Shown here one piece after another: positions 27,273 to 36,174 of a stretch of DNA of 64,000 nucleotides. Within the stretch, counting starts at the first letter, position 1; each line of letters starts with the position of its first letter. Made by a program: the position numbers and the translations under genes. This DNA comes from Planosporangium sp963837285 (GTDB lineage: Bacteria; Actinomycetota; Actinomycetes; Mycobacteriales; Micromonosporaceae), in contig CAWIMS010000006.1 of assembly GCA_963837285.1 (NCBI GenBank), positions 620,001 to 684,000 of the forward strand, written 5' to 3'. The notes beneath the pieces are model-generated. The model saw nothing but the letters and a program-made list of their open reading frames with translations, was not told the DNA's origin and made no database searches.

Positions 27273-28727
27273 CTACGCCTGGTCGAGCCGGCCGAGGAAG
27301 ATCGGGTTGGTCAGCGCCACCATCGTGTCCGGGGTGGTCGCGGTGGGCTGCGGGCGGCGGACCTCGGCCCGCACGTACCGGGAGTTGCGCGGCGTGGTGG
27401 TCCAGGTGACCGTGCCGGATCCGGTCACGCGGACGCCCTGGTCGGTCACGAACCGGACGGTGGCTCCGGCGGCGCCGGTGACCGTGAGGCGCACCGTCAC
27501 GGGTGCGTCGTCCGCGACGGTGAGCCGGTGCCCGACGCCGGCCCGCCCGTCGACGCTGGCCGCCGTGAACGTCAGGTCCACCGCCGCCGACTCGGCGATC
27601 CACACGCGACCGGAGCGGATCCCGTCGAGGATCGCGCGCCGGGTCAGCCCGGTGGCGTGGACGACGCAGTGCGGCAGGCCGATCGTCTCTGATTCGCGGT
27701 GAGCGTCGCTGCCCCCGACGGCGGGCAGCCAGGCACCGGTCCGGGCGTCCGCGACCAGCAGGTTGTCCCAGCCGGCGAGGACGGCCTCGTCGTCGGCGCT
27801 CCACAGGCCGTTCCACACCTCGACGGCGTCCATGCCGGCGTACCCGAACTTCCAGCCGCAGCCGACGCACTGTTCCCGGGGGTGGGCGGCGACCGCGAGC
27901 CCGCCGGCCCGGTGGACGTCGTCCACGAAGCGGGCCGGCACGCCGTCGACCGCCCGGTAACGCCAGTCGATCCAGGTACCGGCGGGCAGCCCGAGCGCGG
28001 TGGCGTGGCCGTTGCGGGTGGTGATCTCCTCGCCGTCGATGACGAGCAGGTCCGGCCCGGCGTACCAGCCCCACCCGGCGGCGGCGCTGGAAGTGTTGTG
28101 CTCGGTGGACACGATGAAGTCCAGCCCGGCGGCGCGGGCATCGGCAGCCGCCTCGGCGGGCAGTCGGCGCCCGTCGGAGTGGACGGTGTGCAGGTGCACG
28201 TCTCCGCGGTACCAGGCGGCGCCGCGCCCGGTCGCGTGGAGCGAGGCGGGCCGCGGGCGGAACGGCGGCCCGTGCGGCCCGAAGCTGAGCGTTACCGTGG
28301 CCGTCCAGTGCAGACCCCGCGGGTGCACGGTGTATGGCCCGAGGACGAGGTACCAGGTGCCGGCGTCGATCGGGCCGGGAAGATAACCGGGAGTAGCGTC
28401 CGAGGCACTGATCGTAAAGTTCTCCCTGGCGCCACCGGACCAGCCGCGGAAGCCCGCCGCGGCGCCGGGGCCGTGCCCGCGCTGATCGAAGACGCCGATG
28501 TCCAGGGCGTTGCCGGCCTGGCCGGTGGGCGGGGCCGGCCGGTCGTACCGGTACCTGACGGAGATCCGGTTGACCCGGGCCGGCACCTCGATCGGCACGT
28601 ACACCCAGTCCGGGGCGCCGTAGGGGAGGTGGCCGCGCACCGTGCGGGTCACCTCGTCGCCGTCGGCCGCCGCAGCGAAGCGGACCGGTTCCGGCACCGG
28701 GAGAGGTCGGTCGGTCATCCGGGTCAT
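27273..28727 (-). CDS. CehA/McbA-type PHP-domain metallohydrolase
   Basis: 484 residues. An N-terminal beta-rich domain (~1-165) precedes a PHP metal-dependent hydrolase domain (~170-375) with the metal motifs YRGDVHLHTVHSDG, IVSTEHNT, AHPREQC and GGSDAHR. A further beta domain follows. CehA/McbA proteins include carbaryl hydrolases, but most members have unknown phosphoesterase or amidohydrolase substrates. The extra GCGWKFGYAG block after AHPREQC is typical of this group. Start ATG 28727; the next in-frame Met is three codons later. Confidence 0.85.
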   Translation of the reverse strand: MTRMTDRPLPVPEPVRFAAAADGDEVTRTVRGHLPYGAPDWVYVPIEVPARVNRISVRYRYDRPAPPTGQAGNALDIGVFDQRGHGPGAAAGFRGWSGGARENFTISASDATPGYLPGPIDAGTWYLVLGPYTVHPRGLHWTATVTLSFGPHGPPFRPRPASLHATGRGAAWYRGDVHLHTVHSDGRRLPAEAAADARAAGLDFIVSTEHNTSSAAAGWGWYAGPDLLVIDGEEITTRNGHATALGLPAGTWIDWRYRAVDGVPARFVDDVHRAGGLAVAAHPREQCVGCGWKFGYAGMDAVEVWNGLWSADDEAVLAGWDNLLVADARTGAWLPAVGGSDAHRESETIGLPHCVVHATGLTRRAILDGIRSGRVWIAESAAVDLTFTAASVDGRAGVGHRLTVADDAPVTVRLTVTGAAGATVRFVTDQGVRVTGSGTVTWTTTPRNSRYVRAEVRRPQPTATTPDTMVALTNPIFLGRLDQA

Positions 28728-29112
28728 GGTCGCCCATCGGGTGCCTGGAGCGGCACCCGTTGCTCACCTGCGCAATATCACCAGGTGGTAGATGAGTGAC
28801 GATGTGGAATGTCATCGATACGATCAGTATCGGCCGGCGGGCGGAGGGGTCACTGATGGCGAGCGATACCTCGTGCGGATCAGCGGCTCAGCGCTGCCGT
28901 CCCACCAGCCATGACGTCCTCCACATGGCACCGGTCCCGCCTCGGCGCACGATCGGGCGCGCGCCGCCGTGGGCCGGGCCCGACCGGATCCGCTGACACG
29001 TTCGAACCCCAACCGCAGAGCCAACTCACCACGCCTGGCTCCTGCGGCGTTAGCCCCTGCGGCGCGAACCCCTGCCGCTCGTCGATGGGTCCCGACCCGG
29101 GAGGCCGACACC
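28728..29112. other. Divergent intergenic region, PHP hydrolase/acyl-CoA dehydrogenase
   Basis: 385 bp without convincing genes; ORFs overlapping it are shadows of the dehydrogenase frame extended upstream. It must hold promoters for both divergent genes. One palindrome stands out and is listed separately. Confidence 0.5.
28816..28832. promoter_or_regulatory. Operator-like palindrome CGATAC-N5-GTATCG
   Basis: A perfect 6+6 inverted repeat, CGATACGATCAGTATCG, in the divergent region. Size and symmetry fit a TetR- or GntR-type dimer site. No matching local regulator gene is adjacent, and no known consensus is claimed. Confidence 0.35.
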
Positions 29113-30606
29113 ATGACCAAGCACCTTCAGTCCCTGTCCACGGACGAGTTTCTCGCCGGCGTCGAAGCCGTCGCATCCCGGTTCGACTGCGCCACCTATC
29201 CCCAGCAGAACCTTCCGGCCGACGACTGGGCGATGCTGGTGCGGGCCGGCGTACTGCTCCCTTCCCTGCCCAAGCAGTACGGGGGTCGCGACAGCCACGT
29301 CGAGATGTGCCGGGTCGTGGAGACGCTGTCCGAGCAGAACCTGCCGCTGGGCATGTACACGATGATCAACACCGCGGTGTCGCTGCGGCCCATCGTGATG
29401 TGGGCGAGCAGGCAGGCCAAGCAGGAGGTCCTGCCGCTGTTCGCCGGCAGGGACCCGATGATCTGCGGCTTCGCCTCGACCGAGCCCGGCTGCGGTTCGG
29501 CCCTGTCCAGCATGACCACCACGTTCGAGGAGGTCGAGGGCGGCTACCGGATCCGCGGCCGGAAGCACTGGCAGGCGTTCAGCATGAGCGCCCACTGGTG
29601 GCTGGTGGCCGCGACGAACGACCGGCGGGGCCGCCGGGAGTACGGCTACTTCATCGTCAAGCGCAGCGAAGGCTTCCGCACGCTGCAACCGTACGAGCCG
29701 CTCGGCCTGAAGGTGATCGACTACGGGCTCAACGAGATCGACGCGGTCGTGCCCCGGCACCGGCGGATCCGGGCGGAGGGAAAGACCCTGCGCCCCGTGG
29801 TGGAGATGCTCATGGCGTCGCGGGCGTTCATGGCGGCGATGGGCTGTGGATTCCTGCGCCGCATCAGCAGGGAGGCGCACACGTACGCGGACCGCCGCCA
29901 GATCGGCTCGGGGCCGCAGTCGGCGATGCGCTTCGTCCGCTACCGGCTGGCGGCCATCGACGCCTCGGCCACGATCTGTGCGGCACTCAACCACCACCTG
30001 CGCACGGTCCTCAACGTCAAGACCGACATGATCCACGCGTTCCCCGCCGTACAGGCGATCAAAACCGTGGCCACCGAACGGATGCTCACCGCGGCGCTGC
30101 ACTACCAGCAACTGGTGGGCGGCGAAGGGTACCGCTGCGGTTCGCCGACCAACATCGCCGGTCAGGCGTTCCTGGACACCCGCGTGTTCACCATCTTCGA
30201 CGGCACCAACGACCTGCTCAGCCAGCAGCTCGCCGAGTACTGCATCGCCAGACGGGCCGGCCAGTCGCTGAGCGAGTTCCTGGCCGACTGGCCCGTCACC
30301 GCACCCGGCGTCGCGAGGCACCGCCTCGACCTCCGCTTCCTCGACCGCGCGCTCGGGCATGAGCATCTGGTCCTGGCCGGCCGCGCCATCGCCTACGCGT
30401 TCGCCATCGCGCAGGTCATGCGGTGGGCCGGTGAGACGAACGCGGAGGCCGGCAGGGCCGAGGCGGCCATCGAGTTCCTCAAGGCCGACATCGCCGGCGT
30501 CGCCGCCGAGTTCGACCTGCTCGCCATCGGCCTGCTCGACCGGGACGGTGTCGGCCCACGACCCACGAACGGTGCGGTCCCGCACGCGGTCCCCGTCCAC
30601 GCCTAG
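29113..30606 (+). CDS. Acyl-CoA dehydrogenase family protein
   Basis: 497 residues, longer than typical short-chain enzymes. The N-terminal domain has PKQYGGRDS; the flavin/substrate-binding block is CGFASTEPGCGSALSSMTT followed by YRIRGRKHWQAFS. The C-terminal helical domain has LVGGEGYRCGSPTN and FTIFDGTNDL, where the usual IYEGTN is replaced by FDGTN. A ~100-residue C-terminal extension follows. ATG 29113 is preferred over far-upstream starts. It stands apart from the steroid cluster, and no KstR box is seen here, so its acyl substrate is open. Confidence 0.85.
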   Translation: MTKHLQSLSTDEFLAGVEAVASRFDCATYPQQNLPADDWAMLVRAGVLLPSLPKQYGGRDSHVEMCRVVETLSEQNLPLGMYTMINTAVSLRPIVMWASRQAKQEVLPLFAGRDPMICGFASTEPGCGSALSSMTTTFEEVEGGYRIRGRKHWQAFSMSAHWWLVAATNDRRGRREYGYFIVKRSEGFRTLQPYEPLGLKVIDYGLNEIDAVVPRHRRIRAEGKTLRPVVEMLMASRAFMAAMGCGFLRRISREAHTYADRRQIGSGPQSAMRFVRYRLAAIDASATICAALNHHLRTVLNVKTDMIHAFPAVQAIKTVATERMLTAALHYQQLVGGEGYRCGSPTNIAGQAFLDTRVFTIFDGTNDLLSQQLAEYCIARRAGQSLSEFLADWPVTAPGVARHRLDLRFLDRALGHEHLVLAGRAIAYAFAIAQVMRWAGETNAEAGRAEAAIEFLKADIAGVAAEFDLLAIGLLDRDGVGPRPTNGAVPHAVPVHA

Positions 30607-30639
30607 CGCAAGGGTCGACGGCTCACGGGATCCGCCGGT

Positions 30640-31176
30640 CTAGCGGTGCCGTGCCGCATCCCGCCGGTTGATCCGGTCCACCATTTCGGCCGCCATCGAC
30701 TTGATGATGTGCAGTCCCTCCCGGCCCCACTCGTGCTGCTGGTTGTCCAGGACGCAGATGGTGCCGAGGGTGGTGCCGGTGCGGTCGATCAGCGGCGCGC
30801 CCAGGTAGGCGCGCACGCCAAGCTCGTCGATCGCCGGGTTGCTGGCGAACCGCGGGTACGCGCAGACGTCGTCGAGGACCAGCGCCAGGCGCCGGACCAC
30901 CACGTGCGGGCACCAGCCGTGCGTCTTCGGTACCGCCCGACCCATTTCGCCGCCGCCGGGCGGGGTGTAGAGCCCGGCGAGGTACTGGTGCTCCACGGTG
31001 ATGAAGTTGACCATCGCGAACGGCGCGTTGGCCAGGTGCGCCAGGCGCTGGGCGAACTCGTCGAACTCCGGGTCGGGCTGCTCGCCTATGCCCAGCTCGC
31101 GCAGCCGCCGGACCCGGTGCGGCGCCTCGTTGTCGACCGGCGTCATCAGGGTGTGGATTGCGGGATCGTATGCCAT
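30640..31176 (-). CDS. GAF domain-containing protein
   Basis: 178 residues. A GAF domain spans ~30-170, with FAMVNFITVEHQYLAG and GVRAYLGAPLIDRTGTTLG and GTICVLDNQ segments. A WCPHVVVR motif in the middle is common in standalone actinobacterial GAF proteins. It follows conservon 2 by 17 nt on the same strand, so it may be a fifth conservon member that senses a small ligand or redox state. Ligand unknown. Confidence 0.88.
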   Translation of the reverse strand: MAYDPAIHTLMTPVDNEAPHRVRRLRELGIGEQPDPEFDEFAQRLAHLANAPFAMVNFITVEHQYLAGLYTPPGGGEMGRAVPKTHGWCPHVVVRRLALVLDDVCAYPRFASNPAIDELGVRAYLGAPLIDRTGTTLGTICVLDNQQHEWGREGLHIIKSMAAEMVDRINRRDAARHR

Positions 31177-31193
31177 GGTGGCTCCGTATCAAC

Positions 31194-31793
31194 TCAGAGG
31201 TTCGCGCCGGGCGCGCCGGCGGCGGTCGGGACGGCTACGAGCAGGTGCTGGATCAACGCCACCAGCACGGAGGTCGCGGAGCGGGTCTCGCGGGCATCGC
31301 ACAGCACGACCGGGACGTGGGGCTTGAGGTCGAGCGCCGCGCGTACCTCCTCCGGCTCGTAGCGGTACGCGCCGTCGAACTCGTTGACGGCGACCAGGAA
31401 GTTGATGCCACGGGACTCGAAGAAGTCGACGGCGGCGAAACAGTCTTCGAGCCGGCGGGTGTCGGCCAGCACCACCGCGCCCAGCGCACCGTTGGACAGC
31501 TCGTCCCACATGAACCAGAAGCGCTCCTGGCCCGGCGTCCCGAACAGGTAGAGGACGAGCGTGCGGTCGATGGTGATCCGGCCGAAGTCCATCGCCACCG
31601 TGGTGGTCGACTTGCGCTCCACCCCGTTCAGCGGGTCGACGTCGACGCTGGCCGTGGTCAGCAGCTCCTCGGTGCTCAGCGGCTCGATCTCGCTGACCGA
31701 GCCGACGAACGTCGTCTTCCCGACGCCGAACCCACCGGCGATGAGGAGCTTGATCGCGGTGGGGTACGCCTCAGACTCGGTCTTGTAGACCAT
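31194..31793 (-). CDS. Conservon small GTPase (CvnD type)
   Basis: A 199-residue, intact counterpart of the gene at 3530. The P-loop is AGGFGVGKTTFVG, the switch region includes STTTVAMDFG, G3 is YLFGTPGQERF, and the base-recognition loop is AVNEFDG. ATG 31793 lies inside the DUF742 gene (23-nt overlap, the same geometry as conservon 1). Expected to cycle GTP/GDP under control of the CvnB and CvnC partners. Confidence 0.93.
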   Translation of the reverse strand: MVYKTESEAYPTAIKLLIAGGFGVGKTTFVGSVSEIEPLSTEELLTTASVDVDPLNGVERKSTTTVAMDFGRITIDRTLVLYLFGTPGQERFWFMWDELSNGALGAVVLADTRRLEDCFAAVDFFESRGINFLVAVNEFDGAYRYEPEEVRAALDLKPHVPVVLCDARETRSATSVLVALIQHLLVAVPTAAGAPGANL

Positions 31794-32139
31794 CGAGAAG
31801 TCTCTCCAGTACAGAACGGTTGGTAAGGTCGGCGACCGGGTGCGGAGCCCGCACGCTGACCGCCTCACAGTCGGCCAGGTCGGCCAGCACCACCTTGGCG
31901 ACCGCGATCGGCAGGCGCAGATGTGCGGCGATCTCCGCGACGGTGGTGGGCTGGTGGCACAGGCTCAACGCCCTCGTGTGCTCCGGCTCCAGCGGCGACC
32001 GGGGCGACCGGCCGGTGGCCATCACCATGGACAGCAGGTCCATCGCGATGGTCGGCCGGGTCCGCCCGTTGATCACCGTGTACGGGCGGACCAGACGCCC
32101 GGCGGCGTCGTCGAGGAACGGTTCGTCGTAGGCAGCCAC
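31771..32139 (-). CDS. DUF742 protein (CvnC type)
   Basis: 122 residues, shorter than the conservon 1 member because it lacks the Pro-rich N-terminus. The core RLVRPYTVINGRTRP and the winged-helix part (TVAEIAAHLRLPIAVAKVVL) are clear. It starts 4 nt after the roadblock gene and overlaps the GTPase gene. Confidence 0.9.
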   Translation of the reverse strand: MAAYDEPFLDDAAGRLVRPYTVINGRTRPTIAMDLLSMVMATGRSPRSPLEPEHTRALSLCHQPTTVAEIAAHLRLPIAVAKVVLADLADCEAVSVRAPHPVADLTNRSVLERLLDGLQDRV

Positions 32140-32143
32140 AGGC

Positions 32144-32578
32144 TCACCGGATCGCGCTGTCGGGCGTGGAGACCGATTGGCGCGCCGGGGTGGTCAGGTA
32201 GGGACGGACGCTCTTGACCAGCTGTGCCATCTCGTATCCGAGCACTCCGGCGTCGGCACCCCGATCGGCCAGGACCGCCAGTACCGTGCCGGAGCCGGCG
32301 GCGGTGACGAACAGCAGCGTGCTGTCCAGCTCGGCCACCACCTGCCGGACCCCTTCGCCGCCACCGAACCGGGCGCCGACGTTGCGCGCGAGCGAGAACA
32401 GTCCGGAGGCCAGGGCCGCGAGGTGGTCGGCCCCGTCCGGATCCAGGCCGTGTACCGCCCGGCGCAGTCCGTCCGCGGAGGTGAGCAGCGCGCTACGGGT
32501 CATCGGTACCCGTTGCAGCAGGCCGGACAGCAGCCAGTTGAGATCCTGGGCCGGACTTTGGGGGAGATCGCTGCGCAT
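32144..32578 (-). CDS. Roadblock/LC7 domain protein (CvnB type)
   Basis: 144 residues, the same length as the conservon 1 copy. Typical start LNWLLSGLLQRVPMTRSALL and a following SADGL. A putative dimeric regulator of the neighbouring GTPase. It begins 39 nt after the kinase gene, which is not overlapped here, unlike conservon 1. Confidence 0.92.
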   Translation of the reverse strand: MRSDLPQSPAQDLNWLLSGLLQRVPMTRSALLTSADGLRRAVHGLDPDGADHLAALASGLFSLARNVGARFGGGEGVRQVVAELDSTLLFVTAAGSGTVLAVLADRGADAGVLGYEMAQLVKSVRPYLTTPARQSVSTPDSAIR

Positions 32579-32617
32579 GGTGGGTGGACCCTCCCTTGGT
32601 TGGCGTCGTGACGCGCG

Positions 32618-34342
32618 CTAGCTGATCCGATCGGGATGGTTCAGCGTGCCGTCGTCATCGTCGCTTCCTGTCTCAGCCTGGCTGAATCCGTGCCGGAATG
32701 CGGCCATCAACTGCGGGTCGTGCTCGCCGGCCGGCTCGTCGCGGGGCGGCGCGGTCGGCTGCTGCAACTGGGGTGCGAGGTGGCTCTGGCCGGTGCGCTG
32801 CGGTAGCGGCGGCCGGCCGGACGGGTCGAGTGGGGCGCGGTGGAGCGCGTGATCGAAAGGGGCCGGCGGAACTGACGGCGCCGGTGGCGCTTGCGGCACC
32901 GGCGGCGCCGGACGATGGGCCGGCTCCGGCTCCCCTGGTGGCTCCGATGGCGAGTCGTAGCTGCTGGTGGGCATCAGGACCTTCGGCGGTGGGGTGGTGT
33001 GGACCGCGGGTGTTGCCGGGATCTGCGCGGGAACCTGGGTGGCCGGCAGTACGCTCGCCGGCTGCCGGTACGTGATGGTGGGCGTCTGCTGCTGCGGGCG
33101 TGGCGGCGCCGGCGTGCGCTGCGGTGGCTGGTACTCCTGCGGAGAGTTGCCGAGCAGGCCGTGCGGCACGATGACGACGGCCTGCGTGCCACCGAAGACG
33201 TTGGTCTGCAACTGGGCCGCGATGCCGTGGCGGCGGGCGATGACCGAGACCACGTACAGCCCGAGCCGGCCGTCGCGCAGCAGCGCCGCCACGTCGATCC
33301 GCTGCGGGTCGGCCAGCAGGCTGTTCACCCGCTGCTGGTCGGTGCGGGACATGCCCAGACCGCGGTCCTCGACCTCGATGGCCAGGCCCGCGGTGACCGT
33401 CTGGACGCGCAGCAGCACGGAGGTGTGCGGCGCGGAGAACATGGTCGCGTTCTCGACGAGCTCGGCGAGCAGGTGGATGACGTCGGCGACGGCGTGCCCG
33501 TGCAGCGTGCCCTCGATCGGCGGCACCAGCTTGACCCGCGAGTACTGCTCGACCTCGGCGATCGCGGAGCGCAGCACCTCGGTCATGGCGCCTGCGGCGT
33601 GGCTCCACTGGCGACGCGAGTCGGCGCCACCGAGCACGGCGAGGTTCTCGGCGTGCCGCCGGATCCGGGTGGCCAGGTGGTCGACCAGGAACAGGCCCTT
33701 CAGCAGGTCGGGGTCCTCGACCTGGTTCTCCAGCTCGTCGAGCAGCTGGATCGCCCGGTGGACCAGGGACTGGAGCCGCCGGGCGAGGTTGACGAACACT
33801 TCGACCTGCGCGCCCGGCCCGCCCGCGGGGGACAGCACCGACGCCTGTACGACCGCCGACTGGGCGGCGTACTGGGCCCGGTTCAGCGCGTCCTGGAGCG
33901 AGCCGATGGCGTCGCCGCCCTCGACCGTGATCGCCGGCGGCGAGCCCAGCCCGGGGCGCTCGCCCCGCTGAAGGCGCTCCAGCATCCGCTGCACCTCGGC
34001 CTGGCCCTGCTGGATGGCCGCCCGCAGCGAGTTGACCGTGTACTCGGACGCGACGGTGACCTGGTCGGCCTGCCGGATGGCGACGACCAGCACGGTCAGG
34101 CATCCGGCGCCGGCGATGACCAGCGCGATGACGGTGCCGGTCGCGATCGGGCCGGTGGACGCGAGAACCACCCAGGTGACGGCGCTCGCGCCCAGCAGCG
34201 CCACCACGACCGCGGGAAGTACGGAGATCCAGCGGAGCCGAAATCGCAGGTTGCCGCCCAGTATCGCGAGGGCGGCGGACCCGTCGTTTCGTGCCGCGGC
34301 TCGGTGCACCGCACGCGCGCCCGGCGGGAAGGAGTCAGGCAT
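32618..34342 (-). CDS. Conservon sensor histidine kinase (CvnA type)
   Basis: 574 residues from ATG 34342; an in-frame start at 34414 would add 24 unlikely residues. Two close membrane helices (~35-55 and ~65-88) replace the large extracellular NIT domain of conservon 1. A helical linker (~100-215) leads to a HATPase_c domain at ~290-400 with ELVENATMFSAPH and VEDRGLGMSRTD. The last ~170 residues are Pro/Gln-rich and disordered. It heads the operon cvnA-B-C-D-GAF. Since the sensing parts differ, the two conservons probably respond to different signals. Confidence 0.88.
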   Translation of the reverse strand: MPDSFPPGARAVHRAAARNDGSAALAILGGNLRFRLRWISVLPAVVVALLGASAVTWVVLASTGPIATGTVIALVIAGAGCLTVLVVAIRQADQVTVASEYTVNSLRAAIQQGQAEVQRMLERLQRGERPGLGSPPAITVEGGDAIGSLQDALNRAQYAAQSAVVQASVLSPAGGPGAQVEVFVNLARRLQSLVHRAIQLLDELENQVEDPDLLKGLFLVDHLATRIRRHAENLAVLGGADSRRQWSHAAGAMTEVLRSAIAEVEQYSRVKLVPPIEGTLHGHAVADVIHLLAELVENATMFSAPHTSVLLRVQTVTAGLAIEVEDRGLGMSRTDQQRVNSLLADPQRIDVAALLRDGRLGLYVVSVIARRHGIAAQLQTNVFGGTQAVVIVPHGLLGNSPQEYQPPQRTPAPPRPQQQTPTITYRQPASVLPATQVPAQIPATPAVHTTPPPKVLMPTSSYDSPSEPPGEPEPAHRPAPPVPQAPPAPSVPPAPFDHALHRAPLDPSGRPPLPQRTGQSHLAPQLQQPTAPPRDEPAGEHDPQLMAAFRHGFSQAETGSDDDDGTLNHPDRIS

Positions 34343-34695
34343 CAGCGTCCTCAGCGTCCTCGGTGTACTCGGTACATGGGACCGCCCGGCAACGCAGGCC
34401 GCGGCCAACGACACTGCATTGCTTGGGCACGGGTTGAAGGATCTGGATGCGGGGCAGTCTAGTGGGTCCTGGCAGCAAGGCCAGATCCACCACTACCACC
34501 GAATCGCGACGACCCCCGGGTACAGCGGTCCACACTGTAGGCGATCGATTCCGCCGAGTCAGCTTGGTCTCCACACAGGACAGTGCCCGACTGATGGCCG
34601 GACACTGGTGCATTGCCTGGTGGTGTGCGAGCCTACGAACGAAAACCCCTCAGTCAAGCGATCAAAATCCGGCAAGAATCCCGCAAGGAGGGTGG
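34343..34695. other. Divergent intergenic region, conservon 2/LacI regulator
   Basis: 353 bp holding the promoters for conservon 2 and the LacI-type gene. I see no convincing operator palindrome and no gene; short ORFs here lack ribosome-binding sites. A strong AAGGAGGGTGG precedes the regulator ATG. Confidence 0.5.
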
Positions 34696-35730
34696 ATGGG
34701 TCGCCATCCGTACCGGGTCCGGGAAATCGCCGTCCAGGCCGGCCTCAGCGAGGCGACCGTGGACCGGGTCCTCAACCGCCGCGGCGGGGTGCGGGCCAGC
34801 ACCGAGCGCGAGGTACATCAGGCGATCGCCGACCTGGAACGGCAGCGGTCCCAGCTACGCCTGAGCGGGCGTACCTTCATCGTCGACATCGTGATGCAGA
34901 CGCCGGAACGCTTCTCCACCGCGGTGCGCGGTGCGCTGGAGGCGGAGTTGCCGGGGCTGCGACCAGCGGCGATCCGGTCCCGGTTCCATTTTCGCGAGAC
35001 CGGCCCGGTCGCCGACCTGGTCGCCATCCTGGACCGGCTCGCCGCCAAGGGGTCGCAGGGTGTCATCCTCAAGGCACCGGACGTGCCCGAGGTCGCCGCC
35101 GCGGCCCGCCGGCTGGTGCGCGCCGGGATTCCGGTCGTCACCCTGGTCACCGACCTTCCGGGCAGCGACCGGCTGGCGTACGTCGGCATCGACAACCGCG
35201 CCGCCGGGGCGACCGCGGCCTACCTGATCACCCGGTGGCTCGGCCGGGAGCCCGGGAACGTCCTGGTCACGCTCAGCAGCAGCTTCTTCCGCGGGGAGGA
35301 GGAGCGCGAGATGGGCTTCCGCGCCACGATGCGCGGACTGCAACCGCACCGCCGGCTCGTCGACGTCACCGAGACCGACGGGCTCGACGAGGCCCAGCGC
35401 GACCTCGTCCTCGCCGCGCTGGACAGCGACCCGGCCATTGCGGCGGTGTACTCGATCGGCGGAGGCAACGTGGCGACCGTGGCCGCCTTCGCCGACCGGC
35501 GGCGCGCCTGCGTGGCGTTCATCGGCCACGATCTCGACCACGACAACACCCGCCTGCTGCGCGACGGCCACCTGTCGGCGGTGCTGCATCATGACCTCAA
35601 CCAGGACATGCGCCGCGCCTGCCAGATCATCATGCAGGCCCACCACGCCCTGCCCGGGCCGATCGTCTCCTGGCCGTCGAGCATCCAGGTCGTCACGCCG
35701 TACAACGTGCCCGGTCCCTACCTGCCCTGA
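34696..35730 (+). CDS. LacI-family transcriptional regulator
   Basis: 344 residues. N-terminal LacI helix-turn-helix (~3-55; YRVREIAVQAGLSEATVDRV) with hinge-like NRRGGVRAST, then a sugar-binding-protein-like effector domain (~60-335) with GVILKAPDVPEV, IPVVTLVTDLPGSDR and GIDNRAAGATAAYLI. ATG 34696 has a strong Shine-Dalgarno. No sugar operon is adjacent, and the effector is unknown. The orphan binding proteins at 4-7 kb are of the same fold class, but no link is shown. Palindromic repeat copy 1 begins 26 bp after its stop. Confidence 0.9.
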   Translation: MGRHPYRVREIAVQAGLSEATVDRVLNRRGGVRASTEREVHQAIADLERQRSQLRLSGRTFIVDIVMQTPERFSTAVRGALEAELPGLRPAAIRSRFHFRETGPVADLVAILDRLAAKGSQGVILKAPDVPEVAAAARRLVRAGIPVVTLVTDLPGSDRLAYVGIDNRAAGATAAYLITRWLGREPGNVLVTLSSSFFRGEEEREMGFRATMRGLQPHRRLVDVTETDGLDEAQRDLVLAALDSDPAIAAVYSIGGGNVATVAAFADRRRACVAFIGHDLDHDNTRLLRDGHLSAVLHHDLNQDMRRACQIIMQAHHALPGPIVSWPSSIQVVTPYNVPGPYLP

Positions 35731-35756
35731 TCGGCAGCCCATGATCGGTAGCCCAT

Positions 35757-35831
35757 GATCGGCACAACTTCCGGCAAGTCGTGGCCTCAGCACCGTCCCG
35801 AGGCCACAACTTGCCGGAAGTTGTGCCGATC
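35757..35831. repeat. 75-bp palindromic repeat, copy 1
   Basis: Arms of 32 nt and an 11-nt loop, 31 of 32 arm positions paired. The outer arm starts GATCGGCACAACTTCC. Relative to the other copies, an inner G-to-C change on the left is matched by the complementary change on the right. It lies downstream of the LacI gene and is preceded by three short near-repeats of a 14-mer beginning TGATCGG (35730-35757). Confidence 0.9.
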
Positions 35832-35861
35832 GGGCGAGCGGCGTCACGGGACCCGGGAGGG

Positions 35862-35975
35862 TCAGTACGGGAGGGTCCGGCCCGATGGTGTCCGCAGGTC
35901 CAGCTCGTAGCGGTCGGCGCGGGTGTTCGCCTTGGTGGTCTTCCTGGTCGGCTTCCTGATCCGGATCTGGCGCAT
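35862..35975 (-). CDS. Candidate 37-residue peptide gene
   Basis: ATG 35975 is preceded by AAGGAGGTG at ideal spacing, the best ribosome-binding site in this region, and the frame runs 37 codons to a TGA. The N-terminal half is strongly basic (RQIRIRKPTRKTTKA); the second half has RYELDLRTPSGRTLPY. The YELDLR block loosely recalls the FxLD-type leader of some lanthipeptide precursors, but no modifying enzyme is nearby, so this is only a resemblance. It is divergent from kstD, with the KstR operator at 36136 in between. Too short for routine gene callers. Existence is supported by the start signals; function is unknown. Confidence 0.5.
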   Translation of the reverse strand: MRQIRIRKPTRKTTKANTRADRYELDLRTPSGRTLPY

Positions 35976-36135
35976 CGGTAGCACCTCCTTCGTCGCTCTC
36001 CCTGGTATGACCGGAGCGGCGCCGAATACTCATCGGTCCGGTGAAACTTTCCGACCTCCAGCTCTATCTGAACTCTGTTCTAGTCACACTGTCGCGCCAG
36101 CAGAGCTGCGTGCCATAAAATCCTCGGACAGCGAG

Positions 36136-36149
36136 TGAAACGTGTTATA
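36136..36149. promoter_or_regulatory. KstR operator upstream of kstD
   Basis: TGAAACGTGTTATA is a perfect match to TNNAACNNGTTNNA, the established KstR motif. It lies 26 bp before the kstD ATG and would block its promoter in the absence of a steroid-CoA inducer. Confidence 0.88.
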
Positions 36150-36174
36150 GCCGTCCGGCAGGCGGAGGGGTCCG

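Noticed and set aside
28911..30362. Second long rightward frame over the acyl-CoA dehydrogenase
   Set aside because: It is an out-of-frame shadow; conserved blocks lie in the frame starting at 29113.
35757..35831. 75-bp palindromes as ordinary intrinsic terminators
   Set aside because: Fixed 75-bp length, sequence identity across unlinked sites, one copy inside an open frame and no T tracts point to a repeat family; termination may be a side effect.
36070..36085. GAAC-TCT-GTTC near kstD as another KstR site
   Set aside because: The half-sites are separated by three bases instead of two, so it does not fit the KstR motif.
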